A stretch of DNA of 64,000 bases from Adhaeribacter rhizoryzae (GTDB lineage Bacteria > Bacteroidota > Bacteroidia > Cytophagales > Hymenobacteraceae), in the NCBI RefSeq assembly GCF_008629685.1, contig NZ_VWSF01000008.1, positions 1 through 64,000 of the forward strand. Direction: 5' to 3'. The position numbers and the translations under genes were made by a program. Positions within the stretch are counted from its first letter, which is position 1. Each line of letters begins with the position of its first letter. Below are positions 53,576 through 63,452 of this stretch, one piece after another. A model generated the notes under the pieces. It did not search any database. It saw nothing but the letters and a program-made list of their open reading frames with translations, and was not told where the DNA came from.

Positions 53576-53976
53576 AAAAGGATATTGATTTTGAACCCGT
53601 AGAAGGCGTATCTATTGCCATTGCCACCTCTGAGAATGAATTTGGCCAGCCTGTTTGGAACGTATACTTGTTAAACAACAACGCCGAATACCTGGATAAT
53701 GTATTGGTAACCTCCAAAGGCTATGGGTCTTACCAAAACGAAGAAATTAAAACCTCGGTTTTACGGCACATGTTTGAGCAGGTAGAACCCAAAAGCTTTG
53801 TTAAAATTGAACCCATTGATCCGGCCATTTTTCATATTTATAACGAGTACTGGGTAAGCTATTACATTGGCCGTAAAATCTACGATAAGAAGTATATTTT
53901 TGTGCCTGATTCTATTATAGAAAGTAACCTGATTGATATTGCTATGCTAAATATGCGGGGCGTTTTGCATAATTAA
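53572..53976 (+). CDS. Hypothetical protein translationally coupled to lipB
   Basis: A 134-residue soluble protein, starting at ATG 53572 inside the lipB stop (ATGA overlap). It has no signal or membrane segment. It contains VWNVYLLNNNAEYLDNVLVT and WVSYYIGRKIYDKKYIFVPD. I do not recognise a domain. Its close coupling to lipB suggests constant co-expression, though other gene contexts would have to be checked. Confidence 0.65.
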   Translation: MKKDIDFEPVEGVSIAIATSENEFGQPVWNVYLLNNNAEYLDNVLVTSKGYGSYQNEEIKTSVLRHMFEQVEPKSFVKIEPIDPAIFHIYNEYWVSYYIGRKIYDKKYIFVPDSIIESNLIDIAMLNMRGVLHN

Positions 53977-54203
53977 AGGAAGGTATAGCTTTATTTTGTA
54001 AACTTTTAGAGAACTAAGAGTAAAATAATTATAGAATTAAGAATTTGTCTTAAATTGGACTTTTAAAAGGCCCAGACTTTTGAACAAAGTAAAATATTAA
54101 ATAACGTCAGGGTTTTAAGTTTATTTTAATTTTTGGCACATTTTTTTCTTGACGTGAAGCATTTTTAAACCACCAAGGGTAAAAATACTTTGTTACTGCA
54201 TTT

Positions 54204-55235
54204 ATGATTCAACTGGTCCTTTCTTTTTGCTGGTCTTTTCTGGTGGCCTTGTTTGCTGTACCTTCTATAATATACGTAGCGCATCTTAAAAATATTCTCG
54301 ATCAGCCTAACAAACGGACGGTACACGAATCGTTAACGCCTCGTTTGGGCGGCTTGGCCGTGTTTGCGGGGTTTATGTCGGCGCTTACCATTTTTGGTAA
54401 CTTAAATAACGGCGTGCAGCAATTATTAGCTGGGTGTATTATTTTGTTTTTTATTGGTTTAAAAGACGATTTGGTAACTATTTCGGCTTTTAAGAAATTT
54501 ATTGTGCAGTTACTGGCTTCGGGGGTAGTTATGGTTATAGCCGATATCCGGATAACGAGTTTTCAGGGAATATTTGGCATTAACGAACTACCGGTAGGGG
54601 TAAGCTATGCTTTTTCGTTTTTGGTTATTGTGGGTATTACCAACGCTATAAATTTAATCGATGGCTTAGACGGGCTGGCTGGTACCATGGTGCTGATTAT
54701 AGCATCAACCTTCGGTTGGTTTTTTTATCAGTACGGCGGTCCGCTTTTCGAGAACTTTGCTTTTGTTGCCGTGTGTTTATTGGGCGGTATTATGGGCTTT
54801 TTGCGCTATAACTTTCATAAAGCTACTATTTTTATGGGCGATACCGGCTCGCTGGTGTGTGGGTTTATTATTTCAATTCTCACCATTCAGTTTATTGAAA
54901 TGCGCGCGGTACCTTCTTCGCCGTCAGTGGCCCTGGGTATTTTATTTGTGCCTTTGTTCGATACCTTGCGGGTTTCTTTAATCCGGATTTCCAAAGGCAT
55001 TTCTCCTTTTTCGCCAGATAAAAATCACATTCATCATTGCATATTGGGCATGGGTTTCCGGCAAATAAGTACCGTGGTTATCCTGGCTATTATTAATATA
55101 TTTGTAATATTATTCGTAATCAGGTTTGCCGATTTAGGCAATCAGTACATTATTACGGTGCTGTTGGGATTCTCGGTTATTTTAAGCATAATTTTAGGTG
55201 TTTACAGGGTTAAAAGAACGCAAACCGTTACTTAA
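54204..55235 (+). CDS. WecA/TagO-like undecaprenyl-phosphate sugar-1-phosphate transferase
   Basis: A 343-residue protein with about ten membrane helices. Family motifs are DQPNKRTVHESLTPRLGG (with HESLTPR-type loop), INLIDGLDGLAGT, FMGDTGSLVCGF and HIHHCILGMGF. It should transfer a GlcNAc-1-phosphate-type group to undecaprenyl phosphate and so start the synthesis of a surface glycan. No other glycan genes adjoin it. It overlaps the next gene by 38 bases. Confidence 0.9.
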   Translation: MIQLVLSFCWSFLVALFAVPSIIYVAHLKNILDQPNKRTVHESLTPRLGGLAVFAGFMSALTIFGNLNNGVQQLLAGCIILFFIGLKDDLVTISAFKKFIVQLLASGVVMVIADIRITSFQGIFGINELPVGVSYAFSFLVIVGITNAINLIDGLDGLAGTMVLIIASTFGWFFYQYGGPLFENFAFVAVCLLGGIMGFLRYNFHKATIFMGDTGSLVCGFIISILTIQFIEMRAVPSSPSVALGILFVPLFDTLRVSLIRISKGISPFSPDKNHIHHCILGMGFRQISTVVILAIINIFVILFVIRFADLGNQYIITVLLGFSVILSIILGVYRVKRTQTVT

Positions 55236-56415
55236 AATTAAGTTAGCCATTAGGCTGAGCGGGCTGTTATTTCTTTTTCTGTCCTCTTTAAATTTGTTTG
55301 GGCAAGCCAAGCTGCCGCCAGTTAAGTTTAGCTACACCAACCAGCTTAATTCCGATTGGCTCATTTATCAGCCCCAAACCAGTCAGTTTTCTTTATATAT
55401 TCCGGAATACCACGGGCAGGTAGGAGCACTTTACCAATGGGTTAACATCCGGCCCGATAAACCTTTTCGCATAAACTTTACCGCTAAAAAAGATTTATGC
55501 ATATTCCTGAACAACAAACTAATATTTGCCGCCGATTCGGCGGCCACTTATGCCCTGGACCTGGCAGACCTGGTAGTTACAAATAAGTTAGGGCAGGCGC
55601 AAACCAGCCGATACCTGCTTTGTCTTTGGCATCCTACCGAGCAACCTAACCTGAGTACCTTCCGGAACGAGGGCGATATTAAAATTTCGGCCACTTCTCC
55701 ACAGCAAAAAAATACCATCGTAAACCAGTACCGGAGCAGCCTGAATTACAATGCTTTTATAATATTTTTGCTGTTGATTGGCTTAATTTACGGCTGGCTG
55801 CGCACCACTTATACTTCCGACTTCAGAAGCTTATTTAGTTTAAGTAATTTTTTGCGACGCTCGGCATTGGATGAAGGTTTTCTGGCCAAGCCTATTAGCA
55901 GTTGGTCCAGTGTAATATTTATTATAGCCTTTGCGCTTTCGTTTGCGCTTATTATTGTGGCTATTCATACCAATATTCAGAATATTGTAATATTTAACCG
56001 GTTGTTTTCTGTATCAGAAGCCGATATTACTTCTAAAATATTGTTTTATACCATTCTCATCTTTTCTTTTATCTTATTTAAATATTTATTCCTGAGTGTA
56101 ATGGGTTATACCTTTGATTTAACCGCCCTGGTGTCTTTGCAATACCGGGAGTTTATCAGGACTTTGCTGTTCTTTGGCATGTTTTTGCCGCTTATTATGG
56201 TGTTGTACCTGGCCCTGAATACCACTATGCCCCAAACAGTATTGCTAATTTCTACCTTAGCCGTATCGGGCATTCTGATTATAACCGTTTTAAGAATTTT
56301 CTATACTTTAAATAAAAAAGTCTCTCTTAGAAATTTGCATTTATTTTCGTACATTTGCGCCACGGAAATAATACCATTAATCATTTTACTAAAACTAATA
56401 GTATTTAATTATTAA
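55198..56415 (+). CDS. DUF4271 domain-containing membrane protein
   Basis: A 405-residue protein starting with GTG 55198, 38 bases inside the previous gene. No better downstream start precedes the signal-like helix LAIRLSGLLFLFLSSLNLFG. The N-terminal 150 residues are probably extracytoplasmic. The C-terminal half has about six membrane helices, starting with NYNAFIIFLLLIGLIYGWL, and is the DUF4271 domain, a Bacteroidota family of unknown function. It lies just upstream of hemD and the gliding genes, as I recall for related genomes. Confidence 0.8.
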   Translation: MFTGLKERKPLLKIKLAIRLSGLLFLFLSSLNLFGQAKLPPVKFSYTNQLNSDWLIYQPQTSQFSLYIPEYHGQVGALYQWVNIRPDKPFRINFTAKKDLCIFLNNKLIFAADSAATYALDLADLVVTNKLGQAQTSRYLLCLWHPTEQPNLSTFRNEGDIKISATSPQQKNTIVNQYRSSLNYNAFIIFLLLIGLIYGWLRTTYTSDFRSLFSLSNFLRRSALDEGFLAKPISSWSSVIFIIAFALSFALIIVAIHTNIQNIVIFNRLFSVSEADITSKILFYTILIFSFILFKYLFLSVMGYTFDLTALVSLQYREFIRTLLFFGMFLPLIMVLYLALNTTMPQTVLLISTLAVSGILIITVLRIFYTLNKKVSLRNLHLFSYICATEIIPLIILLKLIVFNY

Positions 56416-56470
56416 AACATTGTTTTGCCACCAGGTAAACCACGGTTTTAGTTTGATACCCAAGTAGAAT

Positions 56471-57247
56471 ATGGCTGCGAATCCAGATCGGCATAATAAG
56501 AAAATAACCAGTATTCTGGTTACCCAACCTAAACCAACCAACGATAATTCTCCTTATTTAGCCATTGCCGAAAAGTATGGTATTAAGGTTGATTTCCGGG
56601 AGTTTATTCAGGTTGATCCTGTGCCTTATAAAGAATTCCGGAAAGATAAAATTAATATTCTCGACCATACCGCCATTATTTTTACTAGCCGGAATGCCGT
56701 GGATCATTTTTTCCGTATTTGCCAAGAAAGCAAAATAGAAATGCCGGCCGAAATGAAGTACTTCTGTATTTCGGAGCAAACCGCCCACTACCTGCAAAAA
56801 TACATTGTGCTGCGTAAGCGCAAGCTTTTTACCGGCGAAAGAACCGCCACCGACTTATTTGATGTAATTAAAAAGCACAAAAACGAGAAATTCCTTTTCC
56901 CGTGCTCCAACATTCGTAAAAACGATATACCGGAATTTATGCGGGAAAATAACCTGCATTTTACTGAAGCCGTTATTTACAAAACCGTGCCCGCCGATTT
57001 ATCGGACCTGGCCGAAGTGAAATACGATTGTCTGGCATTTTTCAGCCCTTCTGGTATCCATTCTTTGTTTATGAACTTCCCTGACTTTGTGCAGGGCAAC
57101 ACCCGTCTTGCTGCATTTGGCCCAACTACTGCCCAGGCTGTAATTGATGCCGGTTTAGAACTGGATATTGTGGCACCTATGCCCAATGCCCCTTCCATGA
57201 CCGGAGCAATTGAAATGTATATCAAAAAACATTTCCCAAATATATAG
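56471..57247 (+). CDS. hemD: Uroporphyrinogen-III synthase
   Basis: A 258-residue two-domain protein. Motifs include SILVTQPKPT at the start, IIFTSRNAVDHFF, VIYKTVPADL and FFSPSGIHSLF followed by AAFGPTTAQAV near the C-terminus. It cyclises hydroxymethylbilane in tetrapyrrole synthesis. In Cytophagales this gene commonly neighbours the T9SS cluster. A 170-base gap separates it from the PorP/SprF gene. Confidence 0.9.
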   Translation: MAANPDRHNKKITSILVTQPKPTNDNSPYLAIAEKYGIKVDFREFIQVDPVPYKEFRKDKINILDHTAIIFTSRNAVDHFFRICQESKIEMPAEMKYFCISEQTAHYLQKYIVLRKRKLFTGERTATDLFDVIKKHKNEKFLFPCSNIRKNDIPEFMRENNLHFTEAVIYKTVPADLSDLAEVKYDCLAFFSPSGIHSLFMNFPDFVQGNTRLAAFGPTTAQAVIDAGLELDIVAPMPNAPSMTGAIEMYIKKHFPNI

Positions 57248-57415
57248 TATCATACTTAGTTTTTTTTCGTACCGTTGCTAAGTAAAGGATATTACGCTGG
57301 TGTGTGTAGATAAGAGATTTGGTGTAAGTTTCTAAGATAATTTTAGAAATTTATACCAATGGAAGCGTTTGTATCGTTACCCATGAAAATCTTATTTATA
57401 TACATTTAGGTGTAA

Positions 57416-58381
57416 ATGAAGAAAACTTTTTACGCATTTTTTCTCAGTTTATTATTTACCGGTACTACTTCGTTGGCGCAGCAACTACCGCAGTTTAGCC
57501 ATTATGGCTTTAACGGCATGTACTTAAGCCCGGGATATGCCGGTATAACCGGGCAAGCAGAATTAAATGGTTTGTTCAGGTACCAATGGGCGGGCTACCA
57601 GGGAAGTTTTGATGCTGGCGGCGCTCCCCGAACGGGGTTATTTAGTCTTTCGTTGCCGGTAAATGCCCTGAGAGGTGGTGTGGGGGCGTATGTGGTGCAA
57701 GACCAGCTCGGAGCAACTAAAATGACTAATGTGGCGTTATCTTATTCGCAGCACATTAAAATTGGTGCAGGTAAGTTAGGTATTGGCGTACAGGGTGGTA
57801 TGATGCGGATACGCAAAGGCGAATACAGGGCAAATGACCCCGGTGATCCTAGTGTACCCGAAAACAGTGCGGACCGGAAATTTGATGCAGGCGCCGGAAT
57901 TTGGTATCATTCAGAAAAATTTTATTTTGGGGCCGGAATAAACAATCTTTTGCGATCGAAATACGTTTTTGAAGATAGTTTAGGAGTGGAAACGCCTGAT
58001 GCAGGTAATATTACAGCAGAAAATCATTTGCACGTAACGGGTGGCTATAACTACGAAGTAAATCCGGGATTGGTACTAACCCCAACGGCTATTGTAAAAT
58101 ATGATTTTAATAAAATATCATTCGAAGGTGGCGTGCGCGGAACCTTTAATCAGAAATTCTGGTTAGGAGCCGGTTACCGGTATCAGGAGGCTATTACAGG
58201 TATGGCTGGAGCTTATTTATTAAAAGATAATACCTTGCGGCTGGGATACGGATTAGATTTAACAAATTTTGGAGTGGAAGCAAAAGCACGTACCTCCCAC
58301 GAAATTATGCTATCTTATATTTTCCCGAAACCTGCCAATATTATTAAACCTCCGGTAAAAACACCACGTTATAGCTTTTAA
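57416..58381 (+). CDS. PorP/SprF family type IX secretion membrane protein
   Basis: A 321-residue outer membrane protein with a signal peptide (MKKTFYAFFLSLLFTGTTSLA). It has the family start LPQFSHYGFNGMYLSPGYAG, the segment FRYQWAGYQGSFD and repeated barrel strands (FYFGAGINNLL, LGAGYRYQEAITG). PorP/SprF proteins help surface display or assembly in type IX secretion. It precedes gldK by 195 bases and the gldK promoter. Confidence 0.88.
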   Translation: MKKTFYAFFLSLLFTGTTSLAQQLPQFSHYGFNGMYLSPGYAGITGQAELNGLFRYQWAGYQGSFDAGGAPRTGLFSLSLPVNALRGGVGAYVVQDQLGATKMTNVALSYSQHIKIGAGKLGIGVQGGMMRIRKGEYRANDPGDPSVPENSADRKFDAGAGIWYHSEKFYFGAGINNLLRSKYVFEDSLGVETPDAGNITAENHLHVTGGYNYEVNPGLVLTPTAIVKYDFNKISFEGGVRGTFNQKFWLGAGYRYQEAITGMAGAYLLKDNTLRLGYGLDLTNFGVEAKARTSHEIMLSYIFPKPANIIKPPVKTPRYSF

Positions 58382-58493
58382 TAAATAGAAGAAATACTGC
58401 TTTTATGGTATTTTATTTTAGTAAAAAACTGTAAAATATTAAATATCATTGCTGTTTCTCTGTAGAAGTTAAATTATTCGGGGATTAGTAGTA

Positions 58494-58524
58494 TTGTTTT
58501 TAAAATCTTATTGGTATATATTTG
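58494..58524 (+). promoter_or_regulatory. -33/-7 promoter of the gldKLMN operon
   Basis: TTGT at 58494-58497, a 19-base spacer, then TATATTTG at 58517-58524, an exact TAnnTTTG match. The ATG of gldK follows 52 bases later. It is the best promoter match that I found in the window. Confidence 0.6.
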
Positions 58525-58575
58525 CTAGTCTTTAAAAAGTAATAAAAAGTCAAAAAAATTATCTTGTAATAGATC

Positions 58576-59601
58576 ATGAATAAGTTTATCAAATTGTTCT
58601 CTTTGGCTCTTGCTGCCGGTTATTTAAGCAGTTGCGGATTGCTGGGAAGGGGTAATGAAGACACCGGCGATTTGTATGGTACAATGGACCGTCCGGAGTT
58701 TAATCCGCAGGAAGTGCCTTATGGGATGGTGCCATGTCCGGGAGGTACATTTCACATGGGACAAACCGATGAAGATGTAGCTGCTTCTATGTCTAACCTG
58801 AACAAGCAGGTTACTATTCGTGGCTTTTACATGGACGAAACCGAAATTACAAATAACGAATACCGGCAATTTATGGATGCCATTAAGCAAGACTCCATGG
58901 ATGTGCTGACACCGGAATACGTAATGACCGAACTCTACCCGGATACCACCGTTTGGATGCGCGACTTTACTTATTCTATGGGTGACCCCATGATGCAGTA
59001 TTATTATTCTCACCCGGCTTTCGACGAATATCCGGTAGTAGGGGTAGATTGGTTTGCTGCTAAATATTTCTGCGACTGGCGTACTAAACTGAAAACAGCT
59101 AGCAATATTGAAAATGAACTGGCTGCCAGCGTAAACTTCCGGTTGCCATCTGAAGCCGAATGGGAATATGCAGCCCGGGGCGGCCGCGATTTAGCAACTT
59201 ATCCATGGGGCGGTCCTTATATGCGAAATGCCAAAGGTTGTATGCTGGCTAACTTTAAGCCAGGTCGTGGCGATTATTATAGCGATGGATATAGCTATAC
59301 GGCACCGGTTGGTAAATATTTACCTAACGATTTTGGCTTGTACGATATGGCAGGTAATGTTTCGGAGTGGTGCGAAGATGCTTACAACGAAGCAGCCATG
59401 CCGGTAGTTTGGGATTTGAACCCTACTTATTATAATGATAATGAACCGCGCAAAGTGGTAAGAGGCGGCTCCTGGAAAGATATTGCATATTATTTAGAAA
59501 CTGGTACCCGTAACTTTGAATATCAGGATTCTGCCCGTTCTTATATAGGATTCCGGTGCGCTATGATTATGCTGGGAGATACCGAAAGTAACCGCCGATA
59601 A
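58576..59601 (+). CDS. gldK: Gliding motility lipoprotein GldK (T9SS PorK)
   Basis: A 341-residue lipoprotein (AAGYLSSC lipobox near residue 20) with a formylglycine-generating-enzyme-like domain: CPGGTFHMGQTDEDVAAS, DETEITNNEYRQFMDAI, LPSEAEWEYAARGG, YDMAGNVSEWCED and VVRGGSWKDI. GldK forms a ring with GldN on the periplasmic side of the outer membrane. The enzymatic cysteines are not needed. It starts a four-gene operon in the standard order. Confidence 0.95.
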   Translation: MNKFIKLFSLALAAGYLSSCGLLGRGNEDTGDLYGTMDRPEFNPQEVPYGMVPCPGGTFHMGQTDEDVAASMSNLNKQVTIRGFYMDETEITNNEYRQFMDAIKQDSMDVLTPEYVMTELYPDTTVWMRDFTYSMGDPMMQYYYSHPAFDEYPVVGVDWFAAKYFCDWRTKLKTASNIENELAASVNFRLPSEAEWEYAARGGRDLATYPWGGPYMRNAKGCMLANFKPGRGDYYSDGYSYTAPVGKYLPNDFGLYDMAGNVSEWCEDAYNEAAMPVVWDLNPTYYNDNEPRKVVRGGSWKDIAYYLETGTRNFEYQDSARSYIGFRCAMIMLGDTESNRR

Positions 59602-59706
59602 AAAAAAAAGTTAATTGTATTTTTTTTATAAATGTAATTTTTCTTATTTTTACAGCACTAATAAAAAAACCATAAAAAAACCAAAAACAATAAACAGTAA
59701 AAAACA

Positions 59707-60516
59707 ATGAGTACAGCAAAAGGCGGCAACTTCTTTTTTGACAAAGTAATGCCAAAAGTTTATGGAATAGGCGCAGCAGTAGTAATTATTGGTGCCCTCT
59801 TCAAAATCCTGCACTGGAAAGGTGCAAACGAAATGCTAATGGTTGGTTTAGGAACAGAGGCATTAATATTTTTCTTAAGTGCTTTCCAACCAACCGGACA
59901 TGATGTAGACTGGACCCGGGTTTATCCGGAACTGGCCGATGATTACGATGGTCCGAAAAGAAAAGTGCCACAAATTGCCGCTTCTGGCCCATCGCTGACC
60001 GATGATTTAGATAAAATGCTGCGCGATGCCAATGTAACGCCGGCTACTATTAACTCATTAGGTCAAGGATTAAATCGTTTGAGTGAAACAACGGCGCAAA
60101 TGGCTGATTTAAGTAATGCTACTGTGGCAACCCAGGAGTATACTACTAAAGTAAGAACAGCCGCTAACTCTTTAGACAAGATTAACCAGGCTTATTCTTC
60201 TACCGTGGAGGCTATTACGGCTATGGCTGGTGCCACCGCCGATGCCCGCGAATACCACGAGCAGGTGCAAAATGTAACTAAAAATTTAGGTGCATTAAAT
60301 GCTGTTTACGAAATGGAATTGCAGGATGCGAACAACCACCTGAAATCTATGAACAAGTTCTACGGCAGCTTAGCGCTGGCAATGGATAACTTAACCGATG
60401 CTACTAAAGATACCGAGCAGTTTAAAAATGAAGTTGGTCGATTAACTCAGAACTTACATTCCTTAAATACTGTTTACGGTAATATGCTAAACGCCATGCG
60501 GGCACCTACTGCCTAA
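59707..60516 (+). CDS. gldL: Gliding motility protein GldL (T9SS PorL)
   Basis: A 269-residue inner membrane protein with two helices near the N-terminus (VYGIGAAVVIIGALFKIL and MLMVGLGTEALIFFLSAF, with Glu in the second) and a long cytoplasmic coiled-coil-type domain of Asn/Ala/Thr-rich repeats. The FKILHWKGANEMLMVGLG signature is typical. GldL and GldM form the proton-driven rotary motor of type IX secretion and gliding. Confidence 0.95.
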   Translation: MSTAKGGNFFFDKVMPKVYGIGAAVVIIGALFKILHWKGANEMLMVGLGTEALIFFLSAFQPTGHDVDWTRVYPELADDYDGPKRKVPQIAASGPSLTDDLDKMLRDANVTPATINSLGQGLNRLSETTAQMADLSNATVATQEYTTKVRTAANSLDKINQAYSSTVEAITAMAGATADAREYHEQVQNVTKNLGALNAVYEMELQDANNHLKSMNKFYGSLALAMDNLTDATKDTEQFKNEVGRLTQNLHSLNTVYGNMLNAMRAPTA

Positions 60517-60566
60517 TTTGCGTAGCCTAATATAAAACATCAAAAACATAATTTATTAATTAGTAT

Positions 60567-62153
60567 ATGGCTGGACTAAAAGAGACCCCGAGGCAGAAGA
60601 TGATCGGTATGATGTACCTGGTACTGACCGCACTTCTCGCCCTTCAGGTAAGCTCAGCAATCATTTTGAAATTTAAATACCTCGATGACAGTTTAATGAC
60701 TGTTAACAACAAAACCGTAGGCGATAACACCGGCTTGGTTAAAGGTATTGCCAAAGCGGTTTCCGAAGGTGGTAACCGGGCAAACGACCAAAAAGTAGTG
60801 GCACAAGCCAATGAGGTGCGCACCAAAACGGCCGAAATGGTATCTTACATTCACGAGTTACGCGAAACAATAATTACTAAATCGGGCGGACGCGAAGGTG
60901 AAGGATATAAGAACGCCGGCGAAGAAGAAGCAATTGCTGTAACTATGATTGGTGGCAAACGCAATGGCAAAGCTTACGAACTGGAGCAAAAGCTGAATGA
61001 GTATGCTACTTTTATGCGGCAATACAATGCCAATGTACCGGCCAAATTAGCTTTAGGAGGTTCCGAAGACCCAACTGCTAGAAAAGACCCGGACCAGCGT
61101 AAAAAGGATTTTGCTCATTTAAATTTTGAAGCCACACCTTTAGTAGCTGCTTTAGCCGTAATGGCGCAAAAAGAAACCGAGATTCTGAAATACGAAGCCG
61201 ATGCATTATCGTCGTTAGCCAGCAAAGTAGGTGCTGATATTATCAAGTTTGATAAAATATTAGCAACGGCCAGCGCTGAATCCAAAACAGTTGCTGCTGG
61301 TACTAAATACCGCGCCGAAATGTTCTTAACCGCTTTCTCCGATGCAATTTCGCCTAAAATGAGTTCTAGTGCCGGACCGGTAAAAGTAGTAAACGGTAGA
61401 GGTCAGATTGAATTTACGGCTGCTGCTGGTGGTGCTAAAAACAAAGACGGCTTAATTGAAAAACAGTGGACCGGTAAAATTACTTTAAACAATAATGGCC
61501 GTGATACTACGTTTAATGTTTCACAGAAGTATTTTGTAGTAGAACCAGAATTGCAAATTCAGTCGGCTTCGGTAAATGCATTGTATTTCAAATGCGGTAA
61601 CCGCTTAAATGCACAAGTGCCGGCTTTAGGAGCATTGTACGACCCGGTATTTTCCGGCTCAGGAGCATCGTTTACCAAAGGCAGTAAAAAAGGCGAAGTT
61701 TTAATTAACCCAACTGCCAAGCAGGTAACCATGAACGTGAGCAGCGGCGGTGTTAAGGTTGGTTCACAAACCTTTGATGTGCGGAAAACGCCTAAACCAG
61801 ACGTAATTGTATTGGTTAATGGCCGCCCGGTAGATCCTATGAGAGGTTTGCCAGCTAGTTCAGCCCGTCAGGTTAATATTAGAGTAGAGCCGGATGAAGA
61901 TTTTGCCCGCGCTTTTAAAGAAGATGCCCGTTATCAGGCTACCCAGGTTAAAGTAACTTTAGGTAGAGGTACCGATAAAATTGGTGAGCAAACATTCCCT
62001 AGTGGCGTGGCCAATATTTCGGGCTTGATGAGCAGAGCGCGTCCTGGCGATAAATTGGTTATCCAGGTTGGTGAAGTGGTTCGTTTAAATTATAAAAACG
62101 ACATCGAAGAAATTCCGAACGCTTCGAAACCAACTATCGTAACATTGAATTAA
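60567..62153 (+). CDS. gldM: Gliding motility protein GldM (T9SS PorM)
   Basis: A 528-residue protein with one N-terminal helix (MIGMMYLVLTALLALQVSSA) and a long periplasmic part of several domains. It begins AGLKETPRQKMIGMMYLVLT, a family hallmark. It spans the periplasm from the motor to the GldK/GldN ring. It has a normal length and starts 50 bases after gldL. Confidence 0.95.
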   Translation: MAGLKETPRQKMIGMMYLVLTALLALQVSSAIILKFKYLDDSLMTVNNKTVGDNTGLVKGIAKAVSEGGNRANDQKVVAQANEVRTKTAEMVSYIHELRETIITKSGGREGEGYKNAGEEEAIAVTMIGGKRNGKAYELEQKLNEYATFMRQYNANVPAKLALGGSEDPTARKDPDQRKKDFAHLNFEATPLVAALAVMAQKETEILKYEADALSSLASKVGADIIKFDKILATASAESKTVAAGTKYRAEMFLTAFSDAISPKMSSSAGPVKVVNGRGQIEFTAAAGGAKNKDGLIEKQWTGKITLNNNGRDTTFNVSQKYFVVEPELQIQSASVNALYFKCGNRLNAQVPALGALYDPVFSGSGASFTKGSKKGEVLINPTAKQVTMNVSSGGVKVGSQTFDVRKTPKPDVIVLVNGRPVDPMRGLPASSARQVNIRVEPDEDFARAFKEDARYQATQVKVTLGRGTDKIGEQTFPSGVANISGLMSRARPGDKLVIQVGEVVRLNYKNDIEEIPNASKPTIVTLN

Positions 62154-62167
62154 TATTTTAGAATGTC

Positions 62168-63112
62168 ATGAGCAGAGTTTATTTATTAGTTTTGTTAATT
62201 GCGGGTATGTCTGTTCAGGCCCTTGGACAGACCAGAACCCCAGCTGCCGGTGGCACCCAGCCCAGACAGGCAACTGCTACGCAAACTACTACTACACCGC
62301 CGGCGGCTCCGGCCAATACAGCTTATAGTGGTACGCCATCTGTTCGGCCTATTCCGGAAAGTGATATGATGTATCGCCGCACGGTATGGCGGGTAATAGA
62401 CTTGCGCGAAAAGCAAAACCGGCCTATGTACTCTGTAAACCATGAAGTTACTAAAATAATATTAGATGCGGTTAAGCGGGGTGAGTTAACGGTTTACAAA
62501 GATGATTCTTTGAACAAAACCATGACTCCTGAAGAATACCGTAAAGTTCTGGTGAAGCCTGGTGAAGAAATGGAAGAAACAGAAGAAGATCGCCAGGCCC
62601 GGCTCGAAGCTGAAAAGCAACTAGCACAAATTAATGCTGCCAGAAGACGCCAGGGGGGTGCTGTTGAGGCCGCACCTGTTGCAACAGCTGCCATGGGACC
62701 AATTGAGTATAGCCCGCGTGACATCAAAAAACTGGAACTGAAGGAAGACGTAATTTTTGATAAGAAGCGTTCTCGTATGTATTACGACATACATGCCATA
62801 ACTTTAAAAGTGCCAAACGCTGTAACTGGCTTTGATGATGTTATTGGGGCGTTTGCTTATAAAGATTTAGTTAAAGTTTTCCGGAACCATCCAAAAGAGG
62901 CTATCTGGTACAACCCACAGAATAATGCGAATCATTTAAATTTAGCCGATGCTTTTGATTTACGGATGTTTGGCAACTACATTAAGAAAGTATCTAACCC
63001 GAACGATGATGATTTAAAAACTATTCATGGTGGTTCAGAGCAAGCTATTCTGGCAGCCCAAAGAGCTTTAGAAGAAATGATAGAATTTGAATATAGCTTG
63101 TGGAGCTATTAA
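62168..63112 (+). CDS. gldN: Gliding motility protein GldN (T9SS PorN)
   Basis: A 314-residue exported protein: signal peptide (MSRVYLLVLLIAGMSVQALG), a proline/threonine-rich linker, then the conserved GldN core (MMYRRTVWRVIDLREKQNRP, SRMYYDIHAITL, EAIWYNPQNNANHLNLADAF). It completes the GldK ring. It is the last gene of the operon, 14 bases after gldM, and has a strong terminator. Confidence 0.95.
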   Translation: MSRVYLLVLLIAGMSVQALGQTRTPAAGGTQPRQATATQTTTTPPAAPANTAYSGTPSVRPIPESDMMYRRTVWRVIDLREKQNRPMYSVNHEVTKIILDAVKRGELTVYKDDSLNKTMTPEEYRKVLVKPGEEMEETEEDRQARLEAEKQLAQINAARRRQGGAVEAAPVATAAMGPIEYSPRDIKKLELKEDVIFDKKRSRMYYDIHAITLKVPNAVTGFDDVIGAFAYKDLVKVFRNHPKEAIWYNPQNNANHLNLADAFDLRMFGNYIKKVSNPNDDDLKTIHGGSEQAILAAQRALEEMIEFEYSLWSY

Positions 63113-63130
63113 TTAAAATTTAGAATCGAC

Positions 63131-63161
63131 AAGAAAAGGAAGCCAGCGGCTTCCTTTTCTT
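63131..63161 (+). terminator. Rho-independent terminator of the gld operon
   Basis: A perfect 14-bp stem, AAGAAAAGGAAGCC/GGCTTCCTTTTCTT, with a 3-base loop, followed by GTTTT. Confidence 0.92.
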
Positions 63162-63452
63162 GTTTTAAGCCTTTTGTAGCACAATATTGCAAGTTCTTAT
63201 GGAGTAGCGAGCTTTGTAAAGATTACCGCGCATTATATTCACTACCATATTAAAAATTGCGCCTTAGCTTCGCTCGTAATGTTTGTTAAGGAATTCTTAC
63301 GCATCCCATTAAAATATTCTATCACTTAAAGTTTATTTGTTCAATAATATTAAGCTTTGTAGCAAAAGCTAAACGAGTACTTTTAGTAGCGGTAATTATA
63401 CCGAAATGAGATGATTGCTGCGCTTTATAAATAAAGCAAATGCCATGCCTCC

